Assembly (NCBI RefSeq): GCF_015529805.1
Contig: NZ_CP064654.1
Location: 2,790,001-2,854,000, forward strand
Source of the DNA: Qipengyuania soli
GTDB lineage: Bacteria > Pseudomonadota > Alphaproteobacteria > Sphingomonadales > Sphingomonadaceae
DNA: 64,000 bases
Direction of reading: 5' to 3'
Every line of letters starts with the position of its first letter. Positions within the stretch are counted from its first letter, which is position 1. Positions 52,993 to 63,503 of this stretch are shown here, one piece after another. The notes under the pieces are model-generated. The model did not search any database. It had not been told where the DNA came from and saw nothing but the letters and a program-made list of their open reading frames with translations. The translations under genes were made by a program, and so were the position numbers.

Positions 52993-54228
52993 TCAGACCT
53001 CGACCGTGCGGATCGGAGGAACGACCAGCCACCACCACGCTGCGCCGAAGACCGCGACGCCCGATGCGATCGCGAAGGCGAGGCCGTAGGAGCCGAGCTG
53101 GTCCACGATCACCCCGGTGATGATCGGGCCGACGATGCCCGAAGCATTTCCGATGGCGTTCTGGATGCCGACCCAGCCGCCTGCCGCGCGCGGTCCGGCG
53201 AAGATCTGCGCAACAGCGAACAAGTTGACCGAGACGATGCCGGTGCCGATGCCTGCGACAACCAGCCACGCCCCGAGCGCCCAGGCATCGCCCGCGTACC
53301 AGATTCCCGCCACTGCCGTGCCGAGCATGGCTTGGCCGATCACCATCGACCAGCGCCGCACGCGAGCCTCGTCCGCTCCCCGGGTGACCGCCATGTCCGA
53401 CACGCGCCCCGCGACCAGCGCTGCGATCCCCTGCGAAGTGAAGCTGAGCGTCGTCAGCAGGGTCATCTGCGATATCGAATAACCGAGCGTCTTCGTCAGG
53501 TAGAGCGGCAGCCAGGCGAGGAGGAAGTAGAAGCCATAGTTCGACATGAAGTGCGCAATCCCCATCAGCCACAGGGTCGGGATGGCGAACAGGCGGCGCA
53601 TCGGCACGGGATCGACGACCGGCGTCGTGACGCTGTCGGAGCGCAAGGGGGCAGAGGCAAGGTGCCAAGGCATCAGCCAGACGAGCGTGACGAGGCCGAA
53701 AATCCAGAAGATAGGCCGCCAGCCGAGCGCCTCAAGAATGGCGCCTCCAGTCAGCACGCCGACAGCCGGGCCGAAGGCGAGGGCCGCACCGATCAGCGCA
53801 TTGGCACTGCCGCGATGGTGGGCGGGCACCTCTGCGGCGAAGATCTTGGAGCTCCCGGGAAAGGCGATGCTCTCGCCAAGCCCGAGCAGGAGCCGCAGCA
53901 CGATCAGCAGGACCAGCCCGTTGACGAAGCCGGTCAGCAGCGTGGCCACCGCCCAAAGCGCAATGCCCGCGGCGAACATGCGATAGACACAGAAGCGGTC
54001 GCACAGCCAGCCGACGAACAGGCAGAGCGGCGCATAGACCCAGAAGAAGGCGGAAACGGCGGTCCCGAACTCGGTCGCGCTGAACTTCAGTTCCTCGATC
54101 ATCAGCGGCGCCGCCACCCCGATCGCGCCACGGTCGACATAGTTCAGCAGCACTGACAGGGCGAGCAACGCCACGACCCAGAACAGGCGGATGCCGGATA
54201 TGCGTGATGGTTGTGCTGCTATTGTCAT
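52993..54228 (-). CDS. MFS transporter, anion:cation symporter-like
   Basis: A 411-residue carrier with about twelve membrane segments. The N-terminal motif NYVDRGAIGVAAP is characteristic of ACS-family carriers (sugar acid or organic anion uptake), and LLLGLGESIAFPGSSKIFA also fits. The ATG at 54226-54228 follows GGGAG. The substrate is unknown, and the neighbouring kinase gene (glycerate-like) might point to a small organic acid. Confidence 0.85.
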   Translation of the reverse strand: MTIAAQPSRISGIRLFWVVALLALSVLLNYVDRGAIGVAAPLMIEELKFSATEFGTAVSAFFWVYAPLCLFVGWLCDRFCVYRMFAAGIALWAVATLLTGFVNGLVLLIVLRLLLGLGESIAFPGSSKIFAAEVPAHHRGSANALIGAALAFGPAVGVLTGGAILEALGWRPIFWIFGLVTLVWLMPWHLASAPLRSDSVTTPVVDPVPMRRLFAIPTLWLMGIAHFMSNYGFYFLLAWLPLYLTKTLGYSISQMTLLTTLSFTSQGIAALVAGRVSDMAVTRGADEARVRRWSMVIGQAMLGTAVAGIWYAGDAWALGAWLVVAGIGTGIVSVNLFAVAQIFAGPRAAGGWVGIQNAIGNASGIVGPIITGVIVDQLGSYGLAFAIASGVAVFGAAWWWLVVPPIRTVEV

Positions 54229-54290
54229 GCCCCGTCTCCCCAATCGTCCCCCGCCATGCATATCACGGCGAAGATTGCTGGCGACACGGA

Positions 54291-55100
54291 TTAATTCAGC
54301 GTCGGCCTGCGCACGGCATCCAGCTCGACGACCAGGTCCGCCGGGGGACTTGCGAGCATGGCCTGCGTTATCCGCTGATAATGCGCGACGAAGCGGTGCA
54401 GATCGGCCCTGTCCATGGTGCTGCCGACCAGCTTCGCTTCCTGCTCTGCGCGCCAGCCTTCGACCACGGCGAAATCGGGTGCCTTGAGAAAGATGCGCAG
54501 GTCGATCCGGGCGAACAGTGCCGCGTAGTCGTCCGCCAGCTGGCCGTTCACCCAGCGCCGCCAGTGACCGTCGGCGTCCTCTTCGCGTTCCAGATCATTG
54601 ACGGGGTCGGCCAGCGCCTCGCGAGGCTGGGGCTCCGCGCCGATGCACCAGCCTTCGAGCAGGACGAGATCGAAGGGCGGTGTCAGCCTGCGCGGCTCGC
54701 CGCGATCGTCGGCGGCCTTGTCGAAGGTGGGAACCGTGGCGGGCGCGGTCCCATGGAGGAGCGCATCGAGCACCGCGTTCAACAGGCTCACTTCGTGGGT
54801 TCCCGGCACCCCACGGGTAACGCACAGGGGATGGACCCGCCTTGCAAGATCGAGACGCTCGGCCCTCGGAAGGTAGAAGTCGTCGAGCGACAAAACTGCT
54901 GTCCTCAACCCGCGATGCTCCAGCCGCTCGGCCAGCCGGAGGACGAGCGTCGTCTTGCCCGAGCCTTGCGCACCGGCGATCCCCACGAGGATCGCTTTCC
55001 CCGCGCGCCGGCGCCGATCCGCGATGGCGTCGCAAAGCGCTGCGTCGGCGGAAAGCCAGTCCGCAAATGCTCCGGACCGGCCTTCCTGCGTCACTCCCAC
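54291..55100 (-). CDS. P-loop kinase, glycerate 3-kinase-like
   Basis: A 269-residue P-loop kinase: Walker [23 protein letters not shown], a [15 protein letters not shown] segment, and [18 protein letters not shown]. This layout matches plant/fungal-type D-glycerate 3-kinase and the related YGR205W group. It probably phosphorylates glycerate or a similar small substrate. The start is GTG 55098-55100 or GTG 55092-55094, both overlapping the guaA stop, so they are coupled. Confidence 0.78.
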   Translation of the reverse strand: MGVTQEGRSGAFADWLSADAALCDAIADRRRRAGKAILVGIAGAQGSGKTTLVLRLAERLEHRGLRTAVLSLDDFYLPRAERLDLARRVHPLCVTRGVPGTHEVSLLNAVLDALLHGTAPATVPTFDKAADDRGEPRRLTPPFDLVLLEGWCIGAEPQPREALADPVNDLEREEDADGHWRRWVNGQLADDYAALFARIDLRIFLKAPDFAVVEGWRAEQEAKLVGSTMDRADLHRFVAHYQRITQAMLASPPADLVVELDAVRRPTLN

Positions 55101-56665
55101 TCGATCGTGCCCGGTGGCTTGCTGGTGTAGTCGTAGACCACCCGGTTGATGCCCTGCACCTCGTTGACGATGCGCGTGGCGCAGCCGGTGAGGAAGGCGG
55201 CATCGAAGGGATAGACATCCGCCGTCATGCCGTCGGTCGATGTCACTGCGCGCAAGCCGCAGACGCTGTCATAGGTGCGATAGTCGCCCATCACGCCGAC
55301 GGTCTTGACCGGCAGCAGCACGGCAAAGGCCTGCCAGATCGCATCGTAAAGTCCCGCCTTGCGGATCTCGTCGAGGTAGATCGCATCGGCCTTGCGCAGG
55401 ATGTCGCAGCGTTCCTTGGTCACTTCGCCCGGAATGCGGATGGCAAGGCCGGGGCCGGGGAAGGGGTGGCGGCCGACGAACATGTCGGGCAGGCCGAGCT
55501 CGCGGCCCAGTTCGCGGACCTCGTCCTTGAACAGTTCGCGCAAGGGTTCGACCAGCTTCATGTTCATCCGCTCGGGCAGGCCGCCGACATTGTGGTGGCT
55601 CTTGATCGTGACCGAGGGACCGCCGGTGAAGCTGACGCTTTCGATGACGTCGGGATAGAGCGTGCCCTGTGCGAGGAAATCCGCGCCGCCGATCTTCTGT
55701 GCCTCGGCCTCGAACACGTCGATGAAGGTCTTGCCGATGAACTTGCGCTTCGCCTCGGGGTCGGTGACGCCTTCGAGGCCGCTCATGAACAGTTGCTCGG
55801 CGTCCACCACCACCAGCGGGATGTTGTAGTGGTCGCGGAACATCGTTTCGACCTGCTCACGCTCGTTCAGGCGCAGCAGGCCGTGGTCGACGAAGACGCA
55901 GGTCAGCTGGTCGCCGATCGCTTCGTGGATGAGGATAGCGGCGACCGAGCTGTCGACCCCGCCGCTGAGGCCGCAGATGACCTTGCCGCTGCCGACCTGC
56001 TCGCGGATCTCGCGCACCTTGGTTTCGCGATAGGCGGCCATGGTCCAGTCGCCGGCCAGCCCGCAGACGTGGCGCACGAAGTTGGCGATCAGCTTGCCGC
56101 CGTCGGGCGTGTGGACGACCTCGGGATGGAACTGGGTGCCGTAGAACTTGCGTTCCTCGTCGGCGATAACCGCGAAGGGCGCACCGTCGGAAATGGCGAC
56201 GATTTCGAAGCCGGGGGCGAATTTCGTTACCTTGTCGCCGTGGCTCATCCACACCTGGTGGCGTTCGCCGACCTGCCACAACCCGTCGAACAGCGCGCAG
56301 TCCTTGGTCACGGTGAGGAAGGCGCGGCCGAACTCGCCGCCTTCGCCCGTTTCATGGCCGGGCCGGACTTCGCCGCCAAGCTGGTGGCTCATCACCTGCT
56401 GGCCGTAACAGATGCCGAGGATGGGCACGCCCGCCTCGAACAGCATCTCCGGCGCACGGGGAGATCCTTCCTCCGGCACACCTGCGGGGGAGCCCGAAAG
56501 GATGATGCCCTTCGGCTTCATCCGGCGGAAGGCTTCCTCGGCCTGGGTGAAGGGCGCGATTTCGGAATAGACCCCGGCTTCGCGCACACGGCGGGCGATA
56601 AGCTGAGTGACCTGGCTGCCGAAGTCGACGATGAGGATGGAATCGGGAAGGTGCGCGTCGTCCAT
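55091..56665 (-). CDS. guaA: GMP synthase (glutamine-hydrolysing)
   Basis: A 524-residue enzyme making GMP from XMP. N-terminal glutamine amidotransferase with Cys86 (GICYGQQ), His and Glu in the QFHPEV segment; ATP-pyrophosphatase motif SGGVDSS about residue 233; C-terminal dimerisation domain ending in the KPPGTIEWE tail typical of GuaA. The ATG at 56663-56665 is chosen; the in-frame sequence to 56905 is the leader region. The kinase gene is coupled downstream. Confidence 0.96.
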   Translation of the reverse strand: MDDAHLPDSILIVDFGSQVTQLIARRVREAGVYSEIAPFTQAEEAFRRMKPKGIILSGSPAGVPEEGSPRAPEMLFEAGVPILGICYGQQVMSHQLGGEVRPGHETGEGGEFGRAFLTVTKDCALFDGLWQVGERHQVWMSHGDKVTKFAPGFEIVAISDGAPFAVIADEERKFYGTQFHPEVVHTPDGGKLIANFVRHVCGLAGDWTMAAYRETKVREIREQVGSGKVICGLSGGVDSSVAAILIHEAIGDQLTCVFVDHGLLRLNEREQVETMFRDHYNIPLVVVDAEQLFMSGLEGVTDPEAKRKFIGKTFIDVFEAEAQKIGGADFLAQGTLYPDVIESVSFTGGPSVTIKSHHNVGGLPERMNMKLVEPLRELFKDEVRELGRELGLPDMFVGRHPFPGPGLAIRIPGEVTKERCDILRKADAIYLDEIRKAGLYDAIWQAFAVLLPVKTVGVMGDYRTYDSVCGLRAVTSTDGMTADVYPFDAAFLTGCATRIVNEVQGINRVVYDYTSKPPGTIEWE

Positions 56666-56777
56666 GACGGGGCCGATAGGCGCTGTGGCGATAGGCTGTC
56701 CAGCATCGGCGTTTGCCTTGTCCGCGATGGGCGGATAGGCGTTGCGCCAAGGAAACGCGTTTGGGGTATTCAAGCGA

Positions 56778-57998
56778 ATGAAGGAACACCGCAGCGCGCT
56801 TGCCTTCCTCTTTGCGGTAGTTCTGATCGACATGATCGGTTTCGGCATTGTCATGCCGGTCCTGCCCTCGCTGATCATGGATCTCGGCAACCTGCCGGTC
56901 GACAAGGCGGCGCTCTGGGCCGGCTGGCTCGGTGCGGGCTATGCCGCGATGCAGTTCGTCTTCGCCCCGATCATGGGCAATCTGTCCGACCGCTTCGGGC
57001 GACGCCCGGTGCTGCTTGCCTGCCTGCTGGCATTCGGCATCGACTACATCGTCATGGGCCTCGCGCCGAACCTGTGGTGGCTGGTGGCGGGGCGCGTCGT
57101 CGCCGGGATCACCGGGGCGAGTTTTTCTGCCGCCTATGCCTATCTCGCCGACATCACTCCCCCCGAGAAGCGTGCGCAAAGCTTCGGGACGATCGGCATG
57201 GCCTTCGGCTTCGGCTTCATCCTGGGACCGGCGATTGGCGGTTTCCTCGGCGAATTCGGGACGCGCATCCCCTTTTACGCGGCCGGCGGGCTGGCCTTGC
57301 TCAATGTGGTCTTCGGTTATTTCTTCCTCGAAGAGAGCCTGCCAGAGGACAAGCGTCGCCCGTTCCGGCTGGCGCGCGCGAATGCATTTTCTGCACTCAA
57401 GGCATTGTCCGGCCAGAGCCCGCGCGTCCTGTGGCTGGTCGCGGCCCTGGCGCTCTGGCAACTCGCGCACCTCGTCTACCCCTCGATCTGGGCCTATTTC
57501 GCCATCGCCGCCTATGGCTGGACCGAATGGAAGATCGGCCTTTCGCTGATGATGGTCGGCATCACCAGCGCGCTAGTCCAAGGCGTCGGCATCCGCGTGA
57601 TCGTGCCCCGGGTGGGCGAACGCGGCGCGGTCGCGCTGGGCGTGGCTTCGGTCTGCCTTGCGGCCTTCATGTATTCCATCGCGTGGGCCGACTGGGTGGT
57701 GTTCCTCGCCATTGCGGCGGGAGGGCTCCAGGGGCTCGTCATGCCTTCGATCAATGCACTCAATTCGCGCGCGGTCGATGCGACAAGTCAGGGCGAATTG
57801 CAGGGCGCGACGCAGGCTGTCGGCAGCCTTGCAGCGATAGTCGGCCCGCCTTTCTACACGATCCTGTTCGCGCGTTTTACCGGCAGCGATGCGATTCTTG
57901 CTTTCCCTGCAATGCCTTTGGTCGCTTCTGCCGGCATTGCCACCCTGGTGCTCGCTCTGTTCCTCTATGCATCGAGAGGATCGCGCGTCGAAATCTGA
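56778..57998 (+). CDS. MFS transporter, TetA-like (TCR/Tet family)
   Basis: A 406-residue carrier with twelve membrane segments. Motif [15 protein letters not shown] and ISFADITPP-type loop 4 ([23 protein letters not shown]) match the TCR/Tet drug-proton antiporter group. The start is the ATG at 56778; an in-frame ATG-like codon at 56742 is less likely. It may export a small hydrophobic compound; no specific substrate is suggested. Confidence 0.85.
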   Translation: MKEHRSALAFLFAVVLIDMIGFGIVMPVLPSLIMDLGNLPVDKAALWAGWLGAGYAAMQFVFAPIMGNLSDRFGRRPVLLACLLAFGIDYIVMGLAPNLWWLVAGRVVAGITGASFSAAYAYLADITPPEKRAQSFGTIGMAFGFGFILGPAIGGFLGEFGTRIPFYAAGGLALLNVVFGYFFLEESLPEDKRRPFRLARANAFSALKALSGQSPRVLWLVAALALWQLAHLVYPSIWAYFAIAAYGWTEWKIGLSLMMVGITSALVQGVGIRVIVPRVGERGAVALGVASVCLAAFMYSIAWADWVVFLAIAAGGLQGLVMPSINALNSRAVDATSQGELQGATQAVGSLAAIVGPPFYTILFARFTGSDAILAFPAMPLVASAGIATLVLALFLYASRGSRVEI

Positions 57999-58294
57999 GT
58001 TGCGCGAAACGCAACACATCTACGCGTTTTCTCACTTTTGTTCGCAACTGCGGAATATTATTACAAGCCCATATCCGGCGGCACTGACAATCTCCCAGTC
58101 TGCCTCCGGACAAAGAACAGCCGGGCCCGCGACCCCAAGCGCCGCCCCGACTGGCCTTCCTCGGCCCCACGGCCCGCCTTCATGGCCCGCCGTCCGATCG
58201 AGGCGATATGGCAGCGAGTAGAGACGCGGCCGCCGACACCTCCTCTCCCCCTCCCCCCTAGTGTCGGCGCCGCGCCTCGAACGCCGCCTCGTCC

Positions 58295-58813
58295 TCAGTT
58301 CGCCTGGTTCGGGCTCTGATAGGAATAGAGCCGCGAGGTGCCGGTGTTGACGATCTTCGGATCGGCCACCAGCCACTGCCCGCCATCGATTCCGACCTTC
58401 ACTGCGAAGCAATAGGTGTAGACCTTGTTGGGTTGGTTCGCGTTGTTCAGGATAAGCTTGTCCGGGCCCGTCCCGTTCGGAACGCTGAGGTCGCCGCCAT
58501 TGGGCGAGCCCTTGTCGGTGGAATTCGGCTTGGCATTGCCGGGCAATACCCAGAAGCTTTCGCCCGGCGGATCAGCCACTATCGCCGGGTAAAGGTCCCC
58601 GTCGATTTCGACCGCGGTCGAACACCAGTTGTAGGTCACTTCGATGGGCTCGGTAACCTTCGCCTTGGGCAGATTGATGTTGCCGAATTTGTCGACGACG
58701 ATGGGGCTGAGCGGAGCGACCTGCTGGAAAATGAAGGTGGCCGCGTACCAGCCCTTGCTCGGGTTCCAGCGGAGGTTGTCCGCCATCACATTGACCACGA
58801 CTTGAAGCGTCAT
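58295..58813 (-). CDS. Protein of unknown function paired with the TIR-TPR gene
   Basis: A 172-residue soluble protein, starting MTLQVVVNVMADNLRWNP after AGAGGAG. There is no signal peptide. The C-terminal segment YTYCFAVKVGIDGGQWLVADPKIVN is loosely like the ends of AidA/PixA inclusion-body proteins (a Tyr/Phe-rich strand followed by DPxI), but this is weak. Two cysteines. It lies 29 bases after the TIR-TPR stop and is likely cotranscribed. The function is unknown. Confidence 0.65.
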   Translation of the reverse strand: MTLQVVVNVMADNLRWNPSKGWYAATFIFQQVAPLSPIVVDKFGNINLPKAKVTEPIEVTYNWCSTAVEIDGDLYPAIVADPPGESFWVLPGNAKPNSTDKGSPNGGDLSVPNGTGPDKLILNNANQPNKVYTYCFAVKVGIDGGQWLVADPKIVNTGTSRLYSYQSPNQAN

Positions 58814-58842
58814 TTTCTTCTCCTCTTTCAGGTACTCGTGTT

Positions 58843-60879
58843 TCAGCTCCTCGGGATTCTGTCGTCGATCGCCGGATCGGCGCGTCGCTCGCGCAAGGTG
58901 GCGCGAAGCTGCGCAGCGAGGTCTGCCTGGCCGAGCCTCTCGGCGGCAACGGCCCTCAAGGCGAGGGCATTGACGTTCAGCCCTTCGCCTTCGCTCTCGA
59001 CCGCAATGGCGCGCGCATAGGCAGCGGCAGCCCCGGCCGTGTCGCCGCGGCGCGTCTTAGCGAGGGCATCGACCACGTGCGCGGCGATGACCTGCCATTG
59101 CAGGGATGGGTCCTTGCGGTCGAGCTTCCTGAGCCAGCCGCCGGCGGTGGCGGACAGTTCCTCGGGCGACCCACCGCTGCGATCGGTCAGCGCGCGCGTC
59201 AGTTCGAGCGAAGCCGGGCGTTGCAGGTTCCAGTCCTTGTTGGCCGGATCGCGGCGCCTGAGGTCGGCGATGAGGGCCCCCGCACGGTCGAAGTTGCGCG
59301 TGGCGTCCGCAGTCTTCCCTTCGCGCCAGTCGAGCTGGGCGAGGTTCTCGAAGGCAGCATTGGACATCTCCTTCGTCATTGTGTTTTCGGGGTCCTGCTC
59401 GAGGAGCACCCTTGCATCGGCGACGGCCGCTTCAAGGAAGGTCCGCGCCTCGCTGCGCCGCTCCATCTGGCCCAGCAGCCAGCCCATCTCGCTGCGCGCA
59501 AAAACGCGTGAGCGCATCGCGTCGTAATTGTCCGGCTCGGCCTTCATCACCTCGTTGTAGAGTGCGATTTCCTGCCGCCGCGTGGCAGTCGAAGCGGCAA
59601 AGTCCCCGAGGTAGTTCTGCTCGGTCGCGACCCAGCTGAGGCCCTCGCCCAGTTCGATCAGCCGTGCGGCCGGTCGCCCCTCTTGCTTGGCGACCTTGCT
59701 GATGATGGCCACGCTGCGCTGGAAGAGCGGCAGGGCCTTGGAGAAGCGTCCGGCATCGCTTTCCAGCGTGCCAAGGTTGGAGTAGGAATATGCCTCCTCC
59801 ATCTGCCAGTCGAGGTTCTTGCGATCCTTGGCGGCCAGCCGTTTCGAGATGTCGGCATAGCCTTCCATCGCGCGCTTCGCCTCGTCCATCTGGCCGCGTT
59901 GCCAGGCGATGTAGCCTACCCAGAACATGCTCTGGCCGTGGTCATACATGCGCTGGGGGTCGTCAGGATTGCGCGCCAGCAGTTCGCTGGTGGTGCGGGC
60001 GGCCTCGCGGAAGGCGGGCAGGGCCTTTTCGTTGTCCCCGCGCAAATTGTGGATCTCCGCGACCAGCTGCACCGCGCGGGCACGCCGTCCCAGTTCGTCG
60101 GCATTGAGGCTGTCGAGATTCTGCGCCGCGTAATAGTCCATCGCCTTCGCGCCGACGCCATCGAGCAGGTCGAGCCGACCGACGGGCTCCAACTGCTTGC
60201 GCAGGTCGGTGAGCATGTACTCGACCAGCCCGTTCGCCTGCGCCCGTTCCTCGCGCGCGGCATCGCGTTGCTTTTGGGCGTAGAGCGCAAGGCCGATGGC
60301 GATGACCATGCCGACCAGCGACAGAGCGGAAATGGCGGCCATTCGCCGGTTGCGCTGTCGCGTCTGCCGATCGACCAGATCGTCGAGTTCGACCCCGGCA
60401 ATGCCGGCTACCAGCTTCTCGACGCCCAGCCGCCTGCCATCACCCTCGGGGCGCAGGTCCGCCGCGATGGGTTCGGTCCGGTCCTCGGTCGGCTGGCCGT
60501 CGTTGTAGTGAACCAGCAGCGGCGGCGGGATGTTGTAGGGCGGCTCGCCATCGACCAGCGCCAGGAATACCCGGCTGTCGCCATGCAGGCGCTTGAAGCA
60601 GTCGATTTCCTTGGCGATCCAGGGGGAGACGGCGGCGGAGGGAGAGCACAGCACGATCAGCGCTTCGCTGCGCGCTATTGCACCCTCGATAGCCTCGCCG
60701 AGATTGTCCGAGGCAGGCAGTTCCTCGCGATCCTTGAAGATCGGGCGCAAGGCGCTGCGCGAATGGTCGACGAGTCCGGGCGGCAGGCGATAGTTTTCGA
60801 GCCGCTTATGCAGCCACTCCGCCACCTGCCTGTCCCGATGGCTGTAACTAAGGAATGCCCTGTAACGGCGCTCCCCCAC
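58843..60879 (-). CDS. TIR domain - membrane segment - TPR repeat protein
   Basis: A 678-residue protein. TIR domain 1-150 (YRAFLSYSHRDRQVAEWLHKRLE; SPWIAKEI with the Glu91 expected for NADase-type TIRs), one membrane segment 181-200, then about 400 residues of TPR-like helical repeats to the C-terminus. GTG start at 60877-60879 after GGAGG. It could be a NAD-consuming immune effector, a membrane adaptor or a scaffold. The neighbouring 172-residue gene is probably its partner. The TIR is cytoplasmic if the N-terminus is inside. Confidence 0.83.
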   Translation of the reverse strand: MGERRYRAFLSYSHRDRQVAEWLHKRLENYRLPPGLVDHSRSALRPIFKDREELPASDNLGEAIEGAIARSEALIVLCSPSAAVSPWIAKEIDCFKRLHGDSRVFLALVDGEPPYNIPPPLLVHYNDGQPTEDRTEPIAADLRPEGDGRRLGVEKLVAGIAGVELDDLVDRQTRQRNRRMAAISALSLVGMVIAIGLALYAQKQRDAAREERAQANGLVEYMLTDLRKQLEPVGRLDLLDGVGAKAMDYYAAQNLDSLNADELGRRARAVQLVAEIHNLRGDNEKALPAFREAARTTSELLARNPDDPQRMYDHGQSMFWVGYIAWQRGQMDEAKRAMEGYADISKRLAAKDRKNLDWQMEEAYSYSNLGTLESDAGRFSKALPLFQRSVAIISKVAKQEGRPAARLIELGEGLSWVATEQNYLGDFAASTATRRQEIALYNEVMKAEPDNYDAMRSRVFARSEMGWLLGQMERRSEARTFLEAAVADARVLLEQDPENTMTKEMSNAAFENLAQLDWREGKTADATRNFDRAGALIADLRRRDPANKDWNLQRPASLELTRALTDRSGGSPEELSATAGGWLRKLDRKDPSLQWQVIAAHVVDALAKTRRGDTAGAAAAYARAIAVESEGEGLNVNALALRAVAAERLGQADLAAQLRATLRERRADPAIDDRIPRS

Positions 60880-60980
60880 TGCTGCGCCTCCATTGCTGCC
60901 AATGTAGCGCGACTCGCCGGGCCTGTTGGCCTCCTCCGGCGATTATTCGCGTTAAGTCAGGCAATTGCAAATGGGGCGCG

Positions 60981-62537
60981 TCAGGCGGGCAATCCGCGCC
61001 GCGCGGCTTCTTCGCGCAATTCGGTCTTGAGCAGCTTGCCGATATGGCTGCGCGGCATTTCCTCGATCGGATGGAGCAGGGCGAGGCGCTGGGTCTTGCC
61101 CAGCCGCGCATTGACCGCTGCACGTATTTCCTCGCAATCGCGCGCGCCGGCCCGCAGCGTCACGAAGCCGACCGGGGTTTCGCCCCAGCGCTCGCTCGGG
61201 ACGCCGATGACCGCTGCTTCGACCACGTCATCCTCCTTCGAAAGTTCATCCTCGAGGTCGACGGGGAAGATGTTGAACCCGCCGGAGATGATCATGTCCT
61301 TGGCGCGCCCGACGAGTTCGACGAAACCTTCCTCGTCTACCCGGCCAATGTCGCCCATGCGCTGCCACACGTCGCCAGTTTCCGGATCGGTCCAGTATCC
61401 CTCGCGCGTCTTATCGGGCTGGTTCTTGTAGCCCATCATCATGGTCTGGCTGCGCCCGATGAGATTGCCCGGCGTGCCCGGCGGGACCGGCTGGTCTTCG
61501 TCATCGAGCACTTTCAACTCGCTGCCCGGTGCGGGGCGACCGACGGTGTGAAGCTTGTCGGTGAACTTGTGCGCTTCGAGCAGGCAGACGACCCCGCCCT
61601 CGGTCATCGAATAGATTTCGATCAGCGTACCCGGCATCCGGTCGAGCACTTCGCGCTTGAGGTCCGCGGGAAACGGGGCGGAGGTACAGTACTTCACCTG
61701 CAGCGGAGACAGGTCGAACTCGTCGAAGCGAGGTTCCTGCATCAGGCGGCGGTACTGCACGGGGACCAGCATGGTCACCGTGGTCGCGTCGGCCTGCGCG
61801 TACTCGAGCCAACGGCCCACATCGAACTTGCGCATCACGCGCACCGTCCCGCCAGCGAGCAGTGGCGGGAGGAAGGCCACCATGGTGGTGTTCGAATAAA
61901 GCGGGGTCGAGGCAAGGCTGCGCACCGGAAGCCCGCTCTCGAGCCAGCTCGACGCGGTCGCAGCAAACTGGCGCCAACGCATCTGGTGCGAATGAACGAT
62001 GCCCTTGGGAATACCCGTCGTGCCGGAGGAGTAGATGATGTTGAACGGGTCGCCCGGTTGCGGCTCGAAAGCCGGCGCTTTGGTTCCAGCGGGTGCCATC
62101 CAGCCGTCGAGCTCCTCATCGAGGACGATGCGGGTCAGCTGCGGGAAGCAGTCGTCGCCAAGTTCATTCAGCTTCGCCCGGTCGATAAAGATGTGCCTGG
62201 CGCCCGAATCCTTCGCCATGCCGGCCAGCTGTTCGGGACTGGCGCTGGTGGTCAGCGGCGCGGCGACGCCCCCGGCGCGCACGGCGGCGAGGAAGACGAG
62301 CGCATAGGGGATCGAGGAATAGCCAAGGATGGCGACCGATTGCCCGCGCTGCAGGCCATCTTCGAGAAGGCGGGCCGCGATGCGCTCCACCCTCTCGCCG
62401 AGTTCGGCCCAGGTAAGTTGGCCCTCGTCGTCGCGCATGGCGATCTGGTCGCCAAGTGCGGACGCGTTCAGCGCGATGATTGCGGGGAAGTTGCCGAAGG
62501 GCTCGGCAAGCAAGGCGGCGGTCTGTGTCTCTCCCAT
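60981..62537 (-). CDS. Acyl-CoA synthetase / AMP-dependent ligase
   Basis: A 518-residue adenylate-forming enzyme. P-loop-like motif YSSGTTGIPKG (169-179), YSMTEGG, and the catalytic Lys501 in HIGKLLKTEL. Many acyl-CoA ligases share this plan; the substrate may be a medium or long fatty acid or aryl acid. The ATG at 62535-62537 opens it. It lies 101 bases upstream of the TIR-TPR gene on the same strand but is probably independent. Confidence 0.88.
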   Translation of the reverse strand: MGETQTAALLAEPFGNFPAIIALNASALGDQIAMRDDEGQLTWAELGERVERIAARLLEDGLQRGQSVAILGYSSIPYALVFLAAVRAGGVAAPLTTSASPEQLAGMAKDSGARHIFIDRAKLNELGDDCFPQLTRIVLDEELDGWMAPAGTKAPAFEPQPGDPFNIIYSSGTTGIPKGIVHSHQMRWRQFAATASSWLESGLPVRSLASTPLYSNTTMVAFLPPLLAGGTVRVMRKFDVGRWLEYAQADATTVTMLVPVQYRRLMQEPRFDEFDLSPLQVKYCTSAPFPADLKREVLDRMPGTLIEIYSMTEGGVVCLLEAHKFTDKLHTVGRPAPGSELKVLDDEDQPVPPGTPGNLIGRSQTMMMGYKNQPDKTREGYWTDPETGDVWQRMGDIGRVDEEGFVELVGRAKDMIISGGFNIFPVDLEDELSKEDDVVEAAVIGVPSERWGETPVGFVTLRAGARDCEEIRAAVNARLGKTQRLALLHPIEEMPRSHIGKLLKTELREEAARRGLPA

Positions 62538-62576
62538 GAGCAGCAGACTAACTGCGAATCCGGACCTGTCGAGTGG

Positions 62577-63503
62577 TCAGCTTGCACTGGCCGGCTCATC
62601 CTTCTTGTCGGGTGAAAAGGTTAGCCTTCCCAATCGCCATGCCGGATCGCCACCCATCAGCTCCTTTGCCGGGGGGAGTTGGTCCGGCGTTGTCATGCCT
62701 TCGACGCTGGCAAAGAGGTATCGGCCCGACTCCCGGATGCGCACTTCGCAATCGGGCCACAAGTCCAGCAACCGCTTCTCGAGCCGCTTCGCCTCGCCCG
62801 AAATGTCCTTTCCTTCGAGCTGTCGCGGCGCCCCGTCGAGCAGTTCCGCGCTCGCGATGCGAACGTTGTCGATGCCGTCCTTGAGGATCGACACGGCGAT
62901 GAACAGCGCCGCCGCGCTGTCCGCCCACCAGTAGCCGAGCCCGATGCCGACGATTCCGAGAATGCCTGCAAGCCCCGTTTGCCAGTCGGCCTTCTGCATC
63001 AAGGCGTCGGTATGCAGCACCTTGTCGCGCAGCCGCTGCGCGACTGGCTGTTTCTTGTGGCCCAGGATGACGGGGGGAAAGATCGAATAGACCAGCGCGG
63101 CGATCATCAGCCAGCCGAGCCAGATATCTTGCCCAAGGATACTGACGGGTGGGACAGTCGGGTGCTCACCCATCAGCAATGTGCTGGCGCTCTCGTAGAA
63201 TACGAAGGTTCCTACGAGGGCCAACGCCACCGCCGAGACAAGGAAGGCGAGGCTGTTCACCCGGACGAAGCCGTAGGGATACTTCTCCGTCGGCGCGCGG
63301 GGTTCGAACCGCGCGGCGACCAGCCAGGTGATGGCGGGAATCAGGCTGAGAAAATCCTCGATCAGCGCGCTCTGCATCGCCTGGCTCGCGCCCATGGTGA
63401 AATACATCACCACGATGACTGTGCCGGTCCAGAAAATAGTCCACCATTCGAGTTTCTTGCCGTGTTCGAAATCGTGCCGGATGGGTTGGGGAATGCCGCT
63501 CAC
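62577..63503 (-). CDS. Cation transporter, CDF-like
   Basis: A 308-residue membrane protein with about six segments and a cytoplasmic C-terminal domain, the layout of cation diffusion facilitators. The TM5 region HTDALMQKADWQTGLAG carries Asp and His candidates for metal binding; the TM2 site differs from the classical HxxxD. It would export divalent metal ions (Zn, Fe or Mn) by proton exchange; the metal is not predictable. GTG start overlaps the upstream lipoprotein stop by four bases. Confidence 0.78.
   Translation of the reverse strand: MSGIPQPIRHDFEHGKKLEWWTIFWTGTVIVVMYFTMGASQAMQSALIEDFLSLIPAITWLVAARFEPRAPTEKYPYGFVRVNSLAFLVSAVALALVGTFVFYESASTLLMGEHPTVPPVSILGQDIWLGWLMIAALVYSIFPPVILGHKKQPVAQRLRDKVLHTDALMQKADWQTGLAGILGIVGIGLGYWWADSAAALFIAVSILKDGIDNVRIASAELLDGAPRQLEGKDISGEAKRLEKRLLDLWPDCEVRIRESGRYLFASVEGMTTPDQLPPAKELMGGDPAWRLGRLTFSPDKKDEPASAS

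Noticed and set aside
57999..58015. Small hairpin GTTGCG-CGAAA-CGCAAC after the second MFS gene
   Set aside because: A six-base stem without a U-run is too weak to call a terminator.
54842..58087. Very long plus-strand open frame (1081 codons) across guaA and the MFS gene
   Set aside because: It lies antisense to guaA and out of frame with the MFS gene; both of those show clear family motifs.
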